Shown: positions 42,817-53,397, counted from the first letter of the stretch. The stretch is 64,000 nucleotides of DNA from Calothrix sp. NIES-2098 (GCA_002368175.1 AP018172.1:2912001-2976000); one strand, 5' to 3'. A program made the numbers and translations. Notes: generated by a model not told the origin, from the letters alone.

Positions 42817-45800
42817 CTAGCGAGATGTAACACATGCACTAGTCGCTGTTGTAGCCGCAGGCGTGGCTGTCGGTGCTTGGGCTAGAAGGGCAATTTTGCC
42901 ATCAGCAGTTTTCACCAAACCTTGGGCTTCAATAATTTCCGAAGAACTCTCCGCGTCTTTATATCCCTGCGTCCCCGCGTTACCATCAGCATTTTCTCCA
43001 TCCAAACTGGCTAACGGACTAAGACTAGTTGTACCTGTGAGTGGTTCTAAAGAAGTGGGTGGTAAACTACCGCGTCCAGTCACGACAAAGCTACCCAAAG
43101 GTTTAGCATTCGGGCCTCTAGGGCAAGTTTGGGCAATTTGACTACTCGCATCAACCAATCCTGTAGGTAACTCCAGCAGTTTTTGTGGGGTTTGGACTTG
43201 CGGTTGAGAGATATTAATTTGTCCCTGTACGCCTAATTCTGAACTTGCAGTGATATCACTTTGATTTGTAAGCTTGGGACGGGCTTCGATACCAAAGATA
43301 GCCTGAGTGCTGATGTTTACATTACCGCCTTTACCAGTGAAAGCATTAGCAGAAATATCGCTGTTTTCGTTTGGTACTGCAACAATGAAAGGCGAATTAA
43401 TGCTGATGTTACCGCCATTACCGCCAGCTTGGGCTAACCCTGCGGTAGTGGAAATATTGCTATTGCGACGCAGCAATAACAAATCTGCAATGTTGAAATT
43501 TATATTTCCGCCATCTTTGGAATTAGTGACGGCAGCAATCTTGCCATTATTATCCAGTTGCACCAAACCTGAATTGATGAAAATGTCTCCGGCGTTTCCT
43601 TCAGCGAAGCTACTAGAACTTATTTGCGCATTATTGGTAACGAATAAATCGCGAGCAGTAATATCAATATTGCCACCTTTACCCGTACCAAAAAAGTAGT
43701 TTTCTTCTCCTACCGTACTCTGAATTCCACTTCCCAAACCATTCGCATCCACACCATCAATAAAAACCTGACCGCTAGCGATAAGTTTGACATTACCAGC
43801 ATCCCCTTCGCCAATAGTAGATGTCATAATTTGAGCGCCATTTTTGAGGTTGATATTACCAGTAGTATTTATTTGAACGTTACCTGAATTTCCTTGTCCT
43901 AACGTACCAGCTAGTAATTTTGCACCATCAGCAAAAAAGTTAGTAGCTAGAATTTCAATATCACCACCTTTACCCACTCCGTTTGCTTCTACGCCACTAA
44001 ATAGACTGCTTCCTAGACTAATATCTGGGCTATTTAAGTTACCTGATATGGAAATATTTTCTCCTGCTTGCAGTGAAATTTTACCTGCATCTCCTTGTCC
44101 GTTGGTAGTAGTTGCCACTATGGATTTATCAATATTTAAGTTCTCTGTTGTCTTAATAGTAATATTACCAGCACTACCTTTTCCTACAGTTCTGGTTTGC
44201 AGTTGAGCCTCTTCAGTTAACAAAAAATTGCCAGCTTGGATGGTAATATCACCACCATTTCCAACTCCGGATTCTGCTACATTACCAAAAATCCCTCCGC
44301 CAACAGCAATTGAAACATTACCGCCTGCTTGGAGGTTAATTTTACCTGCATCGCCTTCTCCATTGGTAAAAGTAGCAATAAAAGACTCACCAGCCAAATC
44401 AATGTTATTCACTGTATTAATTAAAATATCACCAGCAGAGCCTTGACCGCCTAAATTAGCAGCAGTGATTCCAGAAACACCATCTAAAGAAAATGAGCCA
44501 GCAAGTATATTTATATCACCACCATTACCAACTGCTCCGGCTGCATTACTACTGAAAATATAGCTTTGATTGTTCAGTTTCAAAGAATCAATCACTTGCA
44601 CTGAAATATTTCCCGCATTACCAATTCCGTAGGTTGGAGAAAACAAACGAGAGTTATCCAAAGAAAGTGTCCTGGCTTTGAAATTTATATTTCCACCATT
44701 ACCTACTGCTTCAGGCTCAACATTGCTGAAGATTCTGCTGTTAATCAAAGATGCAGAATCTTGCACATCTACAGAAATATTACCAGCGTTTCCTGTGCCT
44801 ATAGTTGAAGTCAGCAAAGCAGAATTATTGAGTGAAAATTTCCCTGTTTGAATATTGATATTACCGCCATTACCTGTAGAGTTTAAATTGTTTCCCTGGA
44901 AAGTACTGCCGATTTGTGAAGAGAAGACACCATATTCAGGACTGGAAATAGAAACTGTATCTGATGCCTTAATAAATATATTGCCACCATCATTATTACT
45001 AATGACATCAGCGTTAATTCTTCCCCCATCTTTGAGAACCAGATTTTTCGTATCGAGCCGAATATCACCACTATTAGCTGTTTCACTTAAGCTAGAACTG
45101 CTAATGTTACTAGGTAGCAAATTCTCGGCTATAATTTTTCCGGTTTGGGATACTCTTGTTTGACACAATACTAATCCAAAACAGCCGGAAACTGGTACTT
45201 TCCCAAAACCATCAACGGTAACTGTATCTTGTGCGTTAATAGTGATATTACCTGAACTTCCTTGCCCACCAGTAGTAGTATTTACTGTTGCACCATTTGT
45301 TAAAGATAACGAACCAGTTGTGATTTGAATATTTCCACCTTTACCAGCATTTGCTGATAGTGCTTGGCTGTTGATGCCAGTAATAAATGTACCAACGATG
45401 CCATCTAATTTAATTGCATCACGGGCGTTAATTGTAATATCGCTACTATTACCTTGTCCTGCAATATTATTATCAATTTGAGAACCACTACTTAAGGACA
45501 GAGTTCCGGTTGTAACGCGAATTTCTCCGCCGTTACCTATTGCTTCTAGTGATGTGCCAGCACGAGCATAACTGGTATTCTCAAAAGTAATGCGATCGCG
45601 CGCATCAATTGTAATATTTCCGGCGTTTCCTTTGCCTAAACTTAGGCTAGAAATAAAAGCTCCATCCTGCAACTGGAGAGAACCTGTAGTGATTGAAATA
45701 TCTCCGGCTTTACCTACACCTTCATAATTTACAGAACTAATAATTCGGGTACTGAAATCATACACACCTCGACCTTGCAAATTAATTGCGTCGCGCACAT

Positions 45801-47097
45801 TGATATTAATATTGCCTGCATTTCCTTGCCCATAAGTTTTGCTATTGATTTCCGAAGATGACAGCGATAAAGAACCTGCATCTATTTGAATGTTTCCACT
45901 ATTACCAACAGCAGCAATTTCTAAACCACTAAAAATAGCACTAGCGTTACTTAAAGAAATATCATCCTTTACTTGTAAAAGGATATTTCCCCCGCTTCCT
46001 TGCCCGTATTTAGTAGCATTAAGTTGACCGTTATCAAACTTCAAGGAACCTGTATTAATCTTGATATCACCAGTTTTACCAAAAGCTTCTTCCTCAAGAA
46101 TATTGGCAACAAAACTACCTTCCTTCAAAGTAGTTGTTCCCGTCGCATTAATTACAACATCTCCGCTTTGACTCTCTGGCGTACCCAAACCGATATCTAT
46201 TCCCGCCCGCAATTTACTGTCTCCAGCCAACTCGACATTGCGAGCATTAATTTTGATATTACCGCCATTATCGCTGCGGACATTAGCTACCGCCCCATTA
46301 CTGAAAGTTACATCTGCTCTTGCTACGCCATCCGGTATTATTAAACTGAGGTTATTATCTGCAAAATTCAGCCCCACATCACCAGGTGCAGACAACCCCG
46401 CTAGCTCAATATTGCCACCATAAGCCTTGAGTTCTCCGCCATCAAGGTTGATATCTCCACCAACCAGCAGTAAACTTTCACCATCTGGTACTCTTAAACC
46501 AGTTGCGATCGCACCAGTAGGACTAATACCTGCATTCGCCGTTGATTGAACAGTAATTTTCCCTTGATTGAGTTGATTAAAAAATAACGCCGAAGGGTTA
46601 ACATTCAACAGTGGCGGTGCTTCTGGGTTTGTGGCACTAAATATTCCTTGTTCGCCAAATCGCACTCCGTTGGCGGTAGTCCCCACAAAGGAACCGCGTA
46701 CATCTAATTTGGCATTTTGCCCAAATACAATCCCATTGGGGTTGATGAGGAACAGATTCGCATTACCCAAAACTCCCAAAGTACCCAAAATATTTGATGG
46801 ATTTCCACCCGTCACCCGCGATAGTATATTTCCTACTCCAGATGGATTTATAAAATATACTCGTTGCCCATCATTAATATTAAACTGGCTAAAACTGTGA
46901 AATAAATTAGCACCGCGTTGCGCGCCGCCATCGATAAAGTCATAGTTAACACCGTTAATCGGAACGTTCTGTATGAGGAGAGAACTTTCTGCGCCTAAAG
47001 TATTATCGGGGTTGATCTGGCTGTAGGCTGGAGTGCTGGCGAGCAAAATCGGGATGAACAAAAGGGAGTTTTGAAGCCAATTCTGTATCTGATTCAT
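42817..47097 (-). CDS. Two-partner-secretion exoprotein (TpsA type), copy 2
   Basis: 1426 residues with the same signal peptide and TPS domain as copy 1 (one change, LDVRGSF for LDVSGSF, in the motif region). The beta-helix diverges in the middle, mixing near-identical and different blocks, which suggests gene conversion. The C-terminal part lacks the repeat insert and ends ATSACVTSR. The 55-base gap to copy 1 reappears almost exactly after the copy 2 start, next to a remnant of another copy. Exported, surface-associated or released; adhesion is inferred from the family. Confidence 0.93.
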   Translation of the reverse strand: MNQIQNWLQNSLLFIPILLASTPAYSQINPDNTLGAESSLLIQNVPINGVNYDFIDGGAQRGANLFHSFSQFNINDGQRVYFINPSGVGNILSRVTGGNPSNILGTLGVLGNANLFLINPNGIVFGQNAKLDVRGSFVGTTANGVRFGEQGIFSATNPEAPPLLNVNPSALFFNQLNQGKITVQSTANAGISPTGAIATGLRVPDGESLLLVGGDINLDGGELKAYGGNIELAGLSAPGDVGLNFADNNLSLIIPDGVARADVTFSNGAVANVRSDNGGNIKINARNVELAGDSKLRAGIDIGLGTPESQSGDVVINATGTTTLKEGSFVANILEEEAFGKTGDIKINTGSLKFDNGQLNATKYGQGSGGNILLQVKDDISLSNASAIFSGLEIAAVGNSGNIQIDAGSLSLSSSEINSKTYGQGNAGNININVRDAINLQGRGVYDFSTRIISSVNYEGVGKAGDISITTGSLQLQDGAFISSLSLGKGNAGNITIDARDRITFENTSYARAGTSLEAIGNGGEIRVTTGTLSLSSGSQIDNNIAGQGNSSDITINARDAIKLDGIVGTFITGINSQALSANAGKGGNIQITTGSLSLTNGATVNTTTGGQGSSGNITINAQDTVTVDGFGKVPVSGCFGLVLCQTRVSQTGKIIAENLLPSNISSSSLSETANSGDIRLDTKNLVLKDGGRINADVISNNDGGNIFIKASDTVSISSPEYGVFSSQIGSTFQGNNLNSTGNGGNINIQTGKFSLNNSALLTSTIGTGNAGNISVDVQDSASLINSRIFSNVEPEAVGNGGNINFKARTLSLDNSRLFSPTYGIGNAGNISVQVIDSLKLNNQSYIFSSNAAGAVGNGGDINILAGSFSLDGVSGITAANLGGQGSAGDILINTVNNIDLAGESFIATFTNGEGDAGKINLQAGGNVSIAVGGGIFGNVAESGVGNGGDITIQAGNFLLTEEAQLQTRTVGKGSAGNITIKTTENLNIDKSIVATTTNGQGDAGKISLQAGENISISGNLNSPDISLGSSLFSGVEANGVGKGGDIEILATNFFADGAKLLAGTLGQGNSGNVQINTTGNINLKNGAQIMTSTIGEGDAGNVKLIASGQVFIDGVDANGLGSGIQSTVGEENYFFGTGKGGNIDITARDLFVTNNAQISSSSFAEGNAGDIFINSGLVQLDNNGKIAAVTNSKDGGNINFNIADLLLLRRNSNISTTAGLAQAGGNGGNISINSPFIVAVPNENSDISANAFTGKGGNVNISTQAIFGIEARPKLTNQSDITASSELGVQGQINISQPQVQTPQKLLELPTGLVDASSQIAQTCPRGPNAKPLGSFVVTGRGSLPPTSLEPLTGTTSLSPLASLDGENADGNAGTQGYKDAESSSEIIEAQGLVKTADGKIALLAQAPTATPAATTATSACVTSR

Positions 47098-47149
47098 CGC
47101 TGGTTACTCTTAGGGCTGATGCGTTGCATTAAACTCACACTTATTAATA

Positions 47150-47250
47150 TTTCTGGTGAGGAGTAACATATGCAATAGTTGCCCTTGTAGCCCCACAAGG
47201 GCTTGCATCAGCAGTTTTCATGACAGCGAAAATTAAACCTTGCGGGCGAT
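47150..47250 (-). pseudogene. 3'-end remnant of another TpsA gene
   Basis: Upstream of copy 2 the 55-base intergenic spacer seen between copies 1 and 2 recurs (47098-47149). It is followed by sequence that on the minus strand reads ATIAYVTPHQKY and stops where intact copies read ATSACVTSR. The segment gcatcagcagttttcatgac ... ttaaaccttgcg at 47205-47245 matches the codons of VKTADGK in intact genes. The rest of that copy is gone. Confidence 0.8.
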
Positions 47251-47312
47251 CGCTTTGACAACGTGCCTAGGGCTGATGTTATCCAACTGCGAAAATCTGA
47301 CAATATTTTTCG

Positions 47313-47349
47313 TTTTCTTGCGCACAGGCTGTCGAGAAGAACAGAATGG
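47313..47349. repeat. Dispersed 36-base repeat, copy A
   Basis: ttttcttgcgcacaggctgt continuing cgagaagaacagaatgg. The same sequence with five or so changes is at 54116-54151. It is not part of the MITE family and has no coding capacity. Confidence 0.65.
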
Positions 47350-47453
47350 AAATCTCTTGTTCTCTACCAACAAATTTGCGATTCCTCTCTCAAGCCAGCC
47401 GTTCTGATAATGATGGCATAAATTAGCTCCAAGTAATTACGAATTATTCCAAA

Positions 47454-48983
47454 CTATGAATATAGTGGGAAATTGGCTGTTGCCCAATCTCGTAATGTTT
47501 TACGGTGGATTTTACCTGTTAAGCCTTTAGGTAACTCCGGTAAAAAGGCAATATTTTCGGGGATTTTGTAAGCTGCTATTCTTTCACTCATAAATTCCTT
47601 TAATTCTGTTTTGCTGAGGGAATATCCTGCTTTCAATACGACAAATGCTTGCACAATTTCACCCCAAGTTGCATTTGGTACACCAACAACTGCGGCTTCT
47701 TTCACAGATGGATGTTGATATAAAACTGCTTCCACTTCTAAAGGCGAAATATTAGAACCACCCCGAACGATAATTTCTTTTTTACGACTTACAAACCAGT
47801 AATAATTATCTGCATCCATCCAACCTAAATCACCTGTATATAACCAGCCATCTTTTAATACGGCGGCGGTAGCTTCTGGCTGATTCCAATAGCCAAGCAT
47901 CATTGCTTCACTTTTGACAATAATTTCGCCAATTTCGCCTTGAGGAACATCTTCCCCGTTGTCATTGACTATTCGCAGCATCATTCCCTCTGTAGCTTTA
48001 CCAATAGAACCAAGGCGTTTAGCATCGTTAGGGTTCATGCTATAAGGAATTACCTCTGTCATCCCGCATCCTTCAAGAATTTCTACACCAAATATTTGGG
48101 TAAAACGTTGTTGTAACGTTGCGGGAACTGCATCACCACCAGCAAAACAAAGTTGCAAACTATCTAGACGGTAAGCAGTTACTTCTGAATAGTTCACCAA
48201 AGCGTTATACATGACTGGTAGCCCGTAAAGTTTGGTAACACCATGTTGCTGGAGATTTTGCAAGACTAATCCTGGTTCAAAACGAGGGATAATTACTAAT
48301 GTTGCACCTACACTCACAGATGAAATCATTTGCAAGGCAAAACCAAAGATATGACACAGAGGTAACATCACACCACTAATATCTGCATTGCTTAAATTGG
48401 TTTGTTGGCTGTGATATGCGGCTGTAATCAGTAAAGATTTATGGGTGTGGGTAACGCCTTTGGGACGGGCTGTGGTGCCAGAAGTGTATAAAATTGCCGC
48501 GATCGCACTTGCATCTAATTTAGGAAATTCTATCTCTTTTCCATACTGCTGCAACAGTTCCTCAAAATTATGCAGGTTAGCAGATCTAGAGTTATTACAT
48601 AAGACAAAGTATGATTCTACACTGGTAAGATTATCTTGGATCGCCTGAATTTCCCCAAATAAATCTCCTTGGCTGATACAGATTTTAGCTTGACAGTGAT
48701 TGAGGATATATTCGAGTTCCGGTGCTTTCAAACGATTGTTGAGAGGAACTGCGATCGCACCAATTTTAAAACAAGCGTAATAACAAAAGACGATTTCTGG
48801 ACAATTTGATAGATGAATAGCAATGCGATCGCCTTGAGAAACCCCCATCCTCATCAAGGAAGCAGCGATTTTGTCTGTAATCTCATTCAAGTCTTGATAG
48901 TTCCAAGCTCGATCCTCGAACAGAATCGCTATTTTGTCAGAGTATAAGTTACTAGCATTGATTACACAATCGCCAAGACTCAT
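47454..48983 (-). CDS. Acyl-CoA synthetase/AMP-forming ligase (class I ANL superfamily)
   Basis: 509 residues, typical length. Motifs: AAILYTSGTTARPKGVTHTH (ATP-binding P-loop), GCGMTEVIPYSMNP, GYWNQPEATAAVLKDGWLYT with TGDLGWMD, and the C-terminal LTGKIHRKTLR, whose Lys completes adenylation. Known: members activate fatty, aromatic or amino acids as adenylates and then CoA or carrier-protein thioesters. The substrate cannot be read; the layout fits medium/long-chain fatty-acyl-CoA ligases or 4-coumarate-CoA-ligase-like enzymes. It sits between TpsA pairs and is transcribed alone. Confidence 0.92.
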   Translation of the reverse strand: MSLGDCVINASNLYSDKIAILFEDRAWNYQDLNEITDKIAASLMRMGVSQGDRIAIHLSNCPEIVFCYYACFKIGAIAVPLNNRLKAPELEYILNHCQAKICISQGDLFGEIQAIQDNLTSVESYFVLCNNSRSANLHNFEELLQQYGKEIEFPKLDASAIAAILYTSGTTARPKGVTHTHKSLLITAAYHSQQTNLSNADISGVMLPLCHIFGFALQMISSVSVGATLVIIPRFEPGLVLQNLQQHGVTKLYGLPVMYNALVNYSEVTAYRLDSLQLCFAGGDAVPATLQQRFTQIFGVEILEGCGMTEVIPYSMNPNDAKRLGSIGKATEGMMLRIVNDNGEDVPQGEIGEIIVKSEAMMLGYWNQPEATAAVLKDGWLYTGDLGWMDADNYYWFVSRKKEIIVRGGSNISPLEVEAVLYQHPSVKEAAVVGVPNATWGEIVQAFVVLKAGYSLSKTELKEFMSERIAAYKIPENIAFLPELPKGLTGKIHRKTLRDWATANFPLYS

Positions 48984-49271
48984 ATTATATGTTTCCTTCC
49001 CAGGCTAAAGTTATATACGTTGATTCATTGCGCATAGGCGCAGATTAATTACCACCAAGCTGCAAAATAAAGCTAAGTGCTGATATCAATTGATGAAAAT
49101 TCTGGCAAAGATAGTTTTTTCGTAGGGGTTTAGCAATGCTAAACCCTCTACTCAATCTTTATGAACTTCCAGAAATTAAATTATTCAATCAGCAAAGGCG
49201 AAGATATTGAGCAAATTCTTTCTCTCCCTCTGCTACCCTAGCGATAGGATATTTTTTTAGTTGGAAGTCCC

Positions 49272-49745
49272 TTAACCCACACCCATAGCTGCAACAAGCT
49301 GCTCTAATGACTGTGGTTGCATAAAATTGGTGTATTTTGCTGCTAGTTCTGGGGTTAACAATTCCAACAACAAGCGGTTTTCAATCCATAATTCTATAAC
49401 TTCAAAAAATCCGCCGCGATCGCAACGTACCACACGCCAACCTTCACGTGCGGCAATTGCAAAAATCTGTTCTTGGCTTGTAGGTACATCAATAGCTGCG
49501 TGTACTGCTTGAAACTGGCTAGAAGAATTAGAGTCTCGAAACTGCACTTCTGCATCACCATTACCAGGAACCAATTCTGTACCTAGTGGATAAACCTCAA
49601 TCATGGTTCCTCTTCCATCCCAAGCCATAGCCATATAACTATCGCCATGAATAAGGAATGGTAACACACGTCCTCCCCAAAGTTCCGCGATCGCTTCAGC
49701 AACTTGACGGGGATTAGCAGCAGGAATCGAAATGTGACGAATCAT
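49272..49745 (-). CDS. VOC/glyoxalase-like small protein, unknown substrate
   Basis: 157 residues from ATG 49745, preceded by AGAGG at six bases; a longer frame to 49832 adds a polar Ser/Thr-rich stretch without a ribosome site. MIRHISIPAANPRQVAEAIA and AELWGGRVLPF, GRGTMIEVYPLG, then AVHAAIDVPTSQEQIFAIA and FFEVIELWIENRLLLELLTP suggest two babbb units of the vicinal-oxygen-chelate fold with His and Glu at ligand places. Metal binding is inferred. It is divergent from the PhyH-type dioxygenase gene. Confidence 0.65.
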   Translation of the reverse strand: MIRHISIPAANPRQVAEAIAELWGGRVLPFLIHGDSYMAMAWDGRGTMIEVYPLGTELVPGNGDAEVQFRDSNSSSQFQAVHAAIDVPTSQEQIFAIAAREGWRVVRCDRGGFFEVIELWIENRLLLELLTPELAAKYTNFMQPQSLEQLVAAMGVG

Positions 49746-50041
49746 TTTTAACCTCTTTGTACTTGACAAACTACTGTTTTCTGAATCGATAGTTGTAGTC
49801 TGTCTTGTCCTATTGCTCATCTTCCAGGTCAAAAAGTGTTCACTTTTTGCTTATTGTTGAATATGGCGGAATATAAGGATGCTGACAAACAAACCAAAAA
49901 TTCTCGACCAGTCAAAAATGAACAATAAAACTTAATAATTTAAAATATCCAATTTTGGTAAATTGCTTTCAGACTAGAAGTAACTGACTCAACAATAAAG
50001 CTTATATTACATATCAATATATATATAAAACTCAAGGAAAA

Positions 50042-50884
50042 ATGCCTAAATATCTAACTGGACATAAGCCAACTACAGAGCAACTCAATGAATGGATTGA
50101 GTATTTTCATATTAATGGCTTTCTAGTAATTGACAATGTGTTAACGCCCGAACAATGTGAACTTCTAAGAAATGATTTAGATGAAGCTCTCAAGCAGACT
50201 GAAGGTAAAAATTATCATAAATCAAAAAAGATTATGAAAAGAATGTTTGAGCATTCTCAGCATAATTTAAATCTTTTTGCTTTGGAGCCAATTGTTACAT
50301 TTGCAGAACATTTAATTGGTGGTGCAAATGGCATAGGCTACTCAATAGATGATGGGATTCCCAACGCTAATATAATTCATGTTATTCACAACAACTCATT
50401 TAAGATTCCTCCAGAAACTGACGGTTTGGCTAAAAATGCCTGGCATCAAGACGATACGCCGCACGTAATTTCACTGGATGGTCAACCCTTGACTAATATT
50501 CGCCTCAATGTTCTGGCATTCACTGTGAATTACTACTTAACAGATGTACTTTTTGAAGAAAATGGGCCAACTCAGGTAATTCCTGGATCTCATCTATTTG
50601 GTAAGTTCTGTGACGGTAATATATCAGGATATGAAGACCAAATTTATAGCTGCTTGGGAGCAATGGGTTCTGCCGTTTGCTTTAACAATCAGGTATGGCA
50701 TAGAGGCTCTAGAAACTCTTCCTCTATCACTCGCTATATTACTCAAATTACCTACGCTAAGAGACTAGTTGGTCATAAGTACGCACCATTTATGAATTAT
50801 CAAATGCCTAGTCACTGCTATGAAGGAGCAGACCAAAGATTGAAACAACTCTTAGGATTTCTTCCCAATGGCGCTTATGGTTAA
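50042..50884 (+). CDS. Phytanoyl-CoA dioxygenase (PhyH) family protein
   Basis: 280 residues with an AAGGAA ribosome site. N-terminal helix WIEYFHINGFLVIDNVLTPE is typical of PhyH. Iron ligands: WHQDDTP gives H135-x-D137; the distal His220 is in VWHRGSRNSSSITRY, with Arg231 as 2-oxoglutarate partner. The segment FEENGPTQVIPGSHLFGK is the family consensus. Known: Fe(II)/2-oxoglutarate hydroxylases or halogenases of lipids and natural products. The substrate is unknown; nearby genes for an acyl ligase and a VOC protein may be unrelated. Confidence 0.9.
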   Translation: MPKYLTGHKPTTEQLNEWIEYFHINGFLVIDNVLTPEQCELLRNDLDEALKQTEGKNYHKSKKIMKRMFEHSQHNLNLFALEPIVTFAEHLIGGANGIGYSIDDGIPNANIIHVIHNNSFKIPPETDGLAKNAWHQDDTPHVISLDGQPLTNIRLNVLAFTVNYYLTDVLFEENGPTQVIPGSHLFGKFCDGNISGYEDQIYSCLGAMGSAVCFNNQVWHRGSRNSSSITRYITQITYAKRLVGHKYAPFMNYQMPSHCYEGADQRLKQLLGFLPNGAYG

Positions 50885-51161
50885 TCTGACTTCTGTTGGT
50901 AAACCGGAATTAATCTTTCCTGTTCTGGCGTTCAAAGCTGCTACTCTGCTGTCCGTAACTCTCAATAGTTGGTTGTGCTGGTTTGGGTTTGAGGAAGTTC
51001 AAAATCTTCATATAAAAACTTTTATTAATTTGAGTCCTCAAGAGTCGAGCTTAATTTGCATAAAACATTTCCAGAACTGAGGGCGAAGAAAAGGCAGCAA
51101 GCTACGCATCCCGAAGAGTATCATTAAATGTCTTGCACTGAATATTCTTGGCAACGCATCT

Positions 51162-52253
51162 ATGATAAAAACCAAATTTATCAGAAAGCTGTTATCTAGT
51201 AAGTACCCAAAAATTTTATTCAATCGAAAAAAAGCAAATAAAGCCCTAGTTATTGCGCTAACCCTTACTCTCACTGTCATTGATGTACATCCTTCCAGTT
51301 CAAATTCACCTATCGGTAAACCTCATATTCAACTGATTCACACGCTGACTGGTCATCAAAAAGTTACTTTTGGTGTTCCAGCAATTGTGATTAGCCCAGA
51401 TGGGCAAACCCTAATTAGTGGGGGTAGGGACGATACTATTAAATTCTGGAATATACACACAGGAAAGTTGCTGCGTAGTATAAATGCTCAGTCAGACGGC
51501 GTTACCTCAATTGCCATTAGTCCAGATGGAAAGCTTCTTGTTAGTGGTGGAATAACCAGCCCGACAATGAAAATTTGGGATTTACGCACCTTGAAGATGC
51601 TTCACGTTGACGGCGGACATACACTACCAGTAGAAACCGTTGCTATTAGTTCTGATGGCAGATTGATTGCCAGTGGCAGTGACGATCGCACAATCAAGCT
51701 TTGGGATTTACATACTGGAAAACAGTTTAATACTATTGCTGCACATTCAGCTTATGTGAGTAATGTGGCAATTAGCCCTGATATGCAAATTCTTGTCAGT
51801 AGTAGTGGCAGTGATGACAACACAATTAAGCTGATTGATTTAAAAAATCGCAAAATACGCCATACCCTTCAAGGACACAAGACCCCAGTTGATGCTATTG
51901 CTATTACGAAAGATAGTAAAAAGCTCGTTAGTGGCAGTTTTGGTCAGTTAGTCTCTCGAAATCGTGCAATTAGCACCCTAAAGTTATGGAATCTTCAAAC
52001 TGGAATACTGCTGCATGATTTTCCTGACAATTTTAGTTCGGTTAAATCCCTAACCATTAGCCCAGATGGAAAAATTCTTGTCTGCGGCAATGATGATGGC
52101 ACTATTAAACTATGGAGCCTCGATACTCTAAAATTGCTAGGCACCTTTGAAGATGGTTCTAGTTCTGTTTTAAGAGTTGCTATTAGCCCGGATGGAAAGC
52201 TTCTTGCCAGTAGCAATGAGGACAGCGTTATCCATATCTGGCAATTTAATTAA
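51162..52253 (+). CDS. WD40-repeat protein with N-terminal membrane anchor
   Basis: 363 residues. A basic N-terminus (MIKTKFIRKLLSSKYPKILF) precedes a hydrophobic helix (ALVIALTLTLTVIDV), which should act as signal anchor or signal peptide. From residue 55 there are seven WD40 blades, e.g. VPAIVISPDGQTLISGGRDD, VETVAISSDGRLIASGSDD with RTIKLWDLHTG, and SLTISPDGKILVCGNDDG, ending IHIWQFN. Seven blades form a complete beta-propeller for protein binding. No kinase or peptidase domain is attached, unlike many cyanobacterial WD40 proteins. Probably periplasmic. Weak ribosome site. Confidence 0.9.
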   Translation: MIKTKFIRKLLSSKYPKILFNRKKANKALVIALTLTLTVIDVHPSSSNSPIGKPHIQLIHTLTGHQKVTFGVPAIVISPDGQTLISGGRDDTIKFWNIHTGKLLRSINAQSDGVTSIAISPDGKLLVSGGITSPTMKIWDLRTLKMLHVDGGHTLPVETVAISSDGRLIASGSDDRTIKLWDLHTGKQFNTIAAHSAYVSNVAISPDMQILVSSSGSDDNTIKLIDLKNRKIRHTLQGHKTPVDAIAITKDSKKLVSGSFGQLVSRNRAISTLKLWNLQTGILLHDFPDNFSSVKSLTISPDGKILVCGNDDGTIKLWSLDTLKLLGTFEDGSSSVLRVAISPDGKLLASSNEDSVIHIWQFN

Positions 52254-52261
52254 CGCAATCA

Positions 52262-52744
52262 CCAGACCTGCCAATGGTTATTACTGGCGAATGATGCAGG
52301 AACATCCACCGATGCAGATTTATCAATTAGAGGTTAAATATGAGGAGTGATGGGGCGATCGCGGTATTCTTATTGTTATTAGTACAGCATGGCGTAAATA
52401 AACAGACCATACACGGCGGAAAGCCGCCCTTCACCGATCGGCATGGCTCCCCCGCTATGTATGCCGATCATGAGCAAGCCACGCTGAACACCAGTTTTCT
52501 TCCTGATTGGATAGCTAATGAGTTTCTAGGCGGTGTCGGAGTAGAAAATAACTTGGACTGGCGTTATATATGGTACGCTCTTGACCAAGTAATACGTTTT
52601 GGTGCTGATGCTGATAAATTAAAGTTTGATATGGGCAAGTGGTCAGATGGTAAGCCTGTTATGCCAATTCAAGTTTATTTGCATTCTGTGAATAATTCGC
52701 TATTGACTTCACGTGCCAGGGCATTTTATTCAAACAAGATTTAA
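52262..52744 (+). pseudogene. Possible degraded coding region
   Basis: One frame reads RPANGYYWRMMQEHPPMQ and QIYQLEVKYEE before a stop near 52348; then a second frame starting near 52340 reads FLPDWIANEFLGGVGVENN, LDWRYIWYALDQVIRFGADA and MPIQVYLHSVNNSL to 52744. Both have coding-like composition, but between them lies a ggcggaaagccgcc repeat segment. I do not recognise the family. A real 134-residue gene from 52340 is the alternative reading. Confidence 0.4.
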
Positions 52745-52991
52745 TCTAATTGCTGCTGCCACCTACTTGGGTTACTCTCTCTGGTGTTGGTGGGTGGTAA
52801 GCCATAGACTTTTAGCTTATCAGAACAGCGATCGCTCCATTATTTTTCTTAGAGGATAAAAGGGCGATGCCTGCGGCGGCAAGCTACGCACTTTGTACAG
52901 AGTACAGCATAGACAGTGCCCATAAGGAGGTAAGAAATTATGAGTGCTTCAAATATTTACACTTGGGAATCATATCAACGATCAAGAGGAA

Positions 52992-53225
52992 ATCATATGA
53001 TGTCCAGTTAAACGCTTGTCATTGCGTTCGCCCTTGGCGTTCCCGAAGGGTACGGAGTGAAGCAATCGCAGAGACCTTGTGATTGCTACCCTGCGGGAAG
53101 CCACTACTCTTCGAGAAGCCGCTACTCTGCGAGAACGACTTCGTCGAACGCGTCTACGTGTCTACGTTCCACTGCGTTACACTCGCAATGACATATCACA
53201 AGTAATTTACCGGACATGATATCAT
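52992..53225. mobile_element. MITE-like element, copy 3 (enlarged)
   Basis: Ends atcatatgatgtccag and cggacatgatatcat match copy 2. The interior again has cttgtcattgcg and ctcgcaatgac but is about 100 bases longer, with extra repeat units (gaagccactactcttcgaga, gaagccgctactctgcgaga). These units are themselves common Nostoc-type repeats, so this looks like nesting of one repeat in another. Confidence 0.75.
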
Positions 53226-53397
53226 TACTAGAGATTGTATTTGCCAAAGTCTAGCAATTAGTTATCGCACTTCCCAATAGTTATAATTGATGTTAAAAAA
53301 AACACTCAGTTATTAAATAGTTTTCAATACACATTGTCAGAATAAAGATTATTGATATTATTTTTATCGGCAATCCCCATGTAAGCAACTTTTCGTA

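Noticed and set aside
50868..51080. Plus-strand frame after the PhyH-type gene
   Set aside because: Starts within the end of the PhyH gene in another frame; no domain, poor codon pattern.
52867..53082. Plus-strand 71-codon frame
   Set aside because: Runs into MITE copy 3; the translation is repeat-derived.
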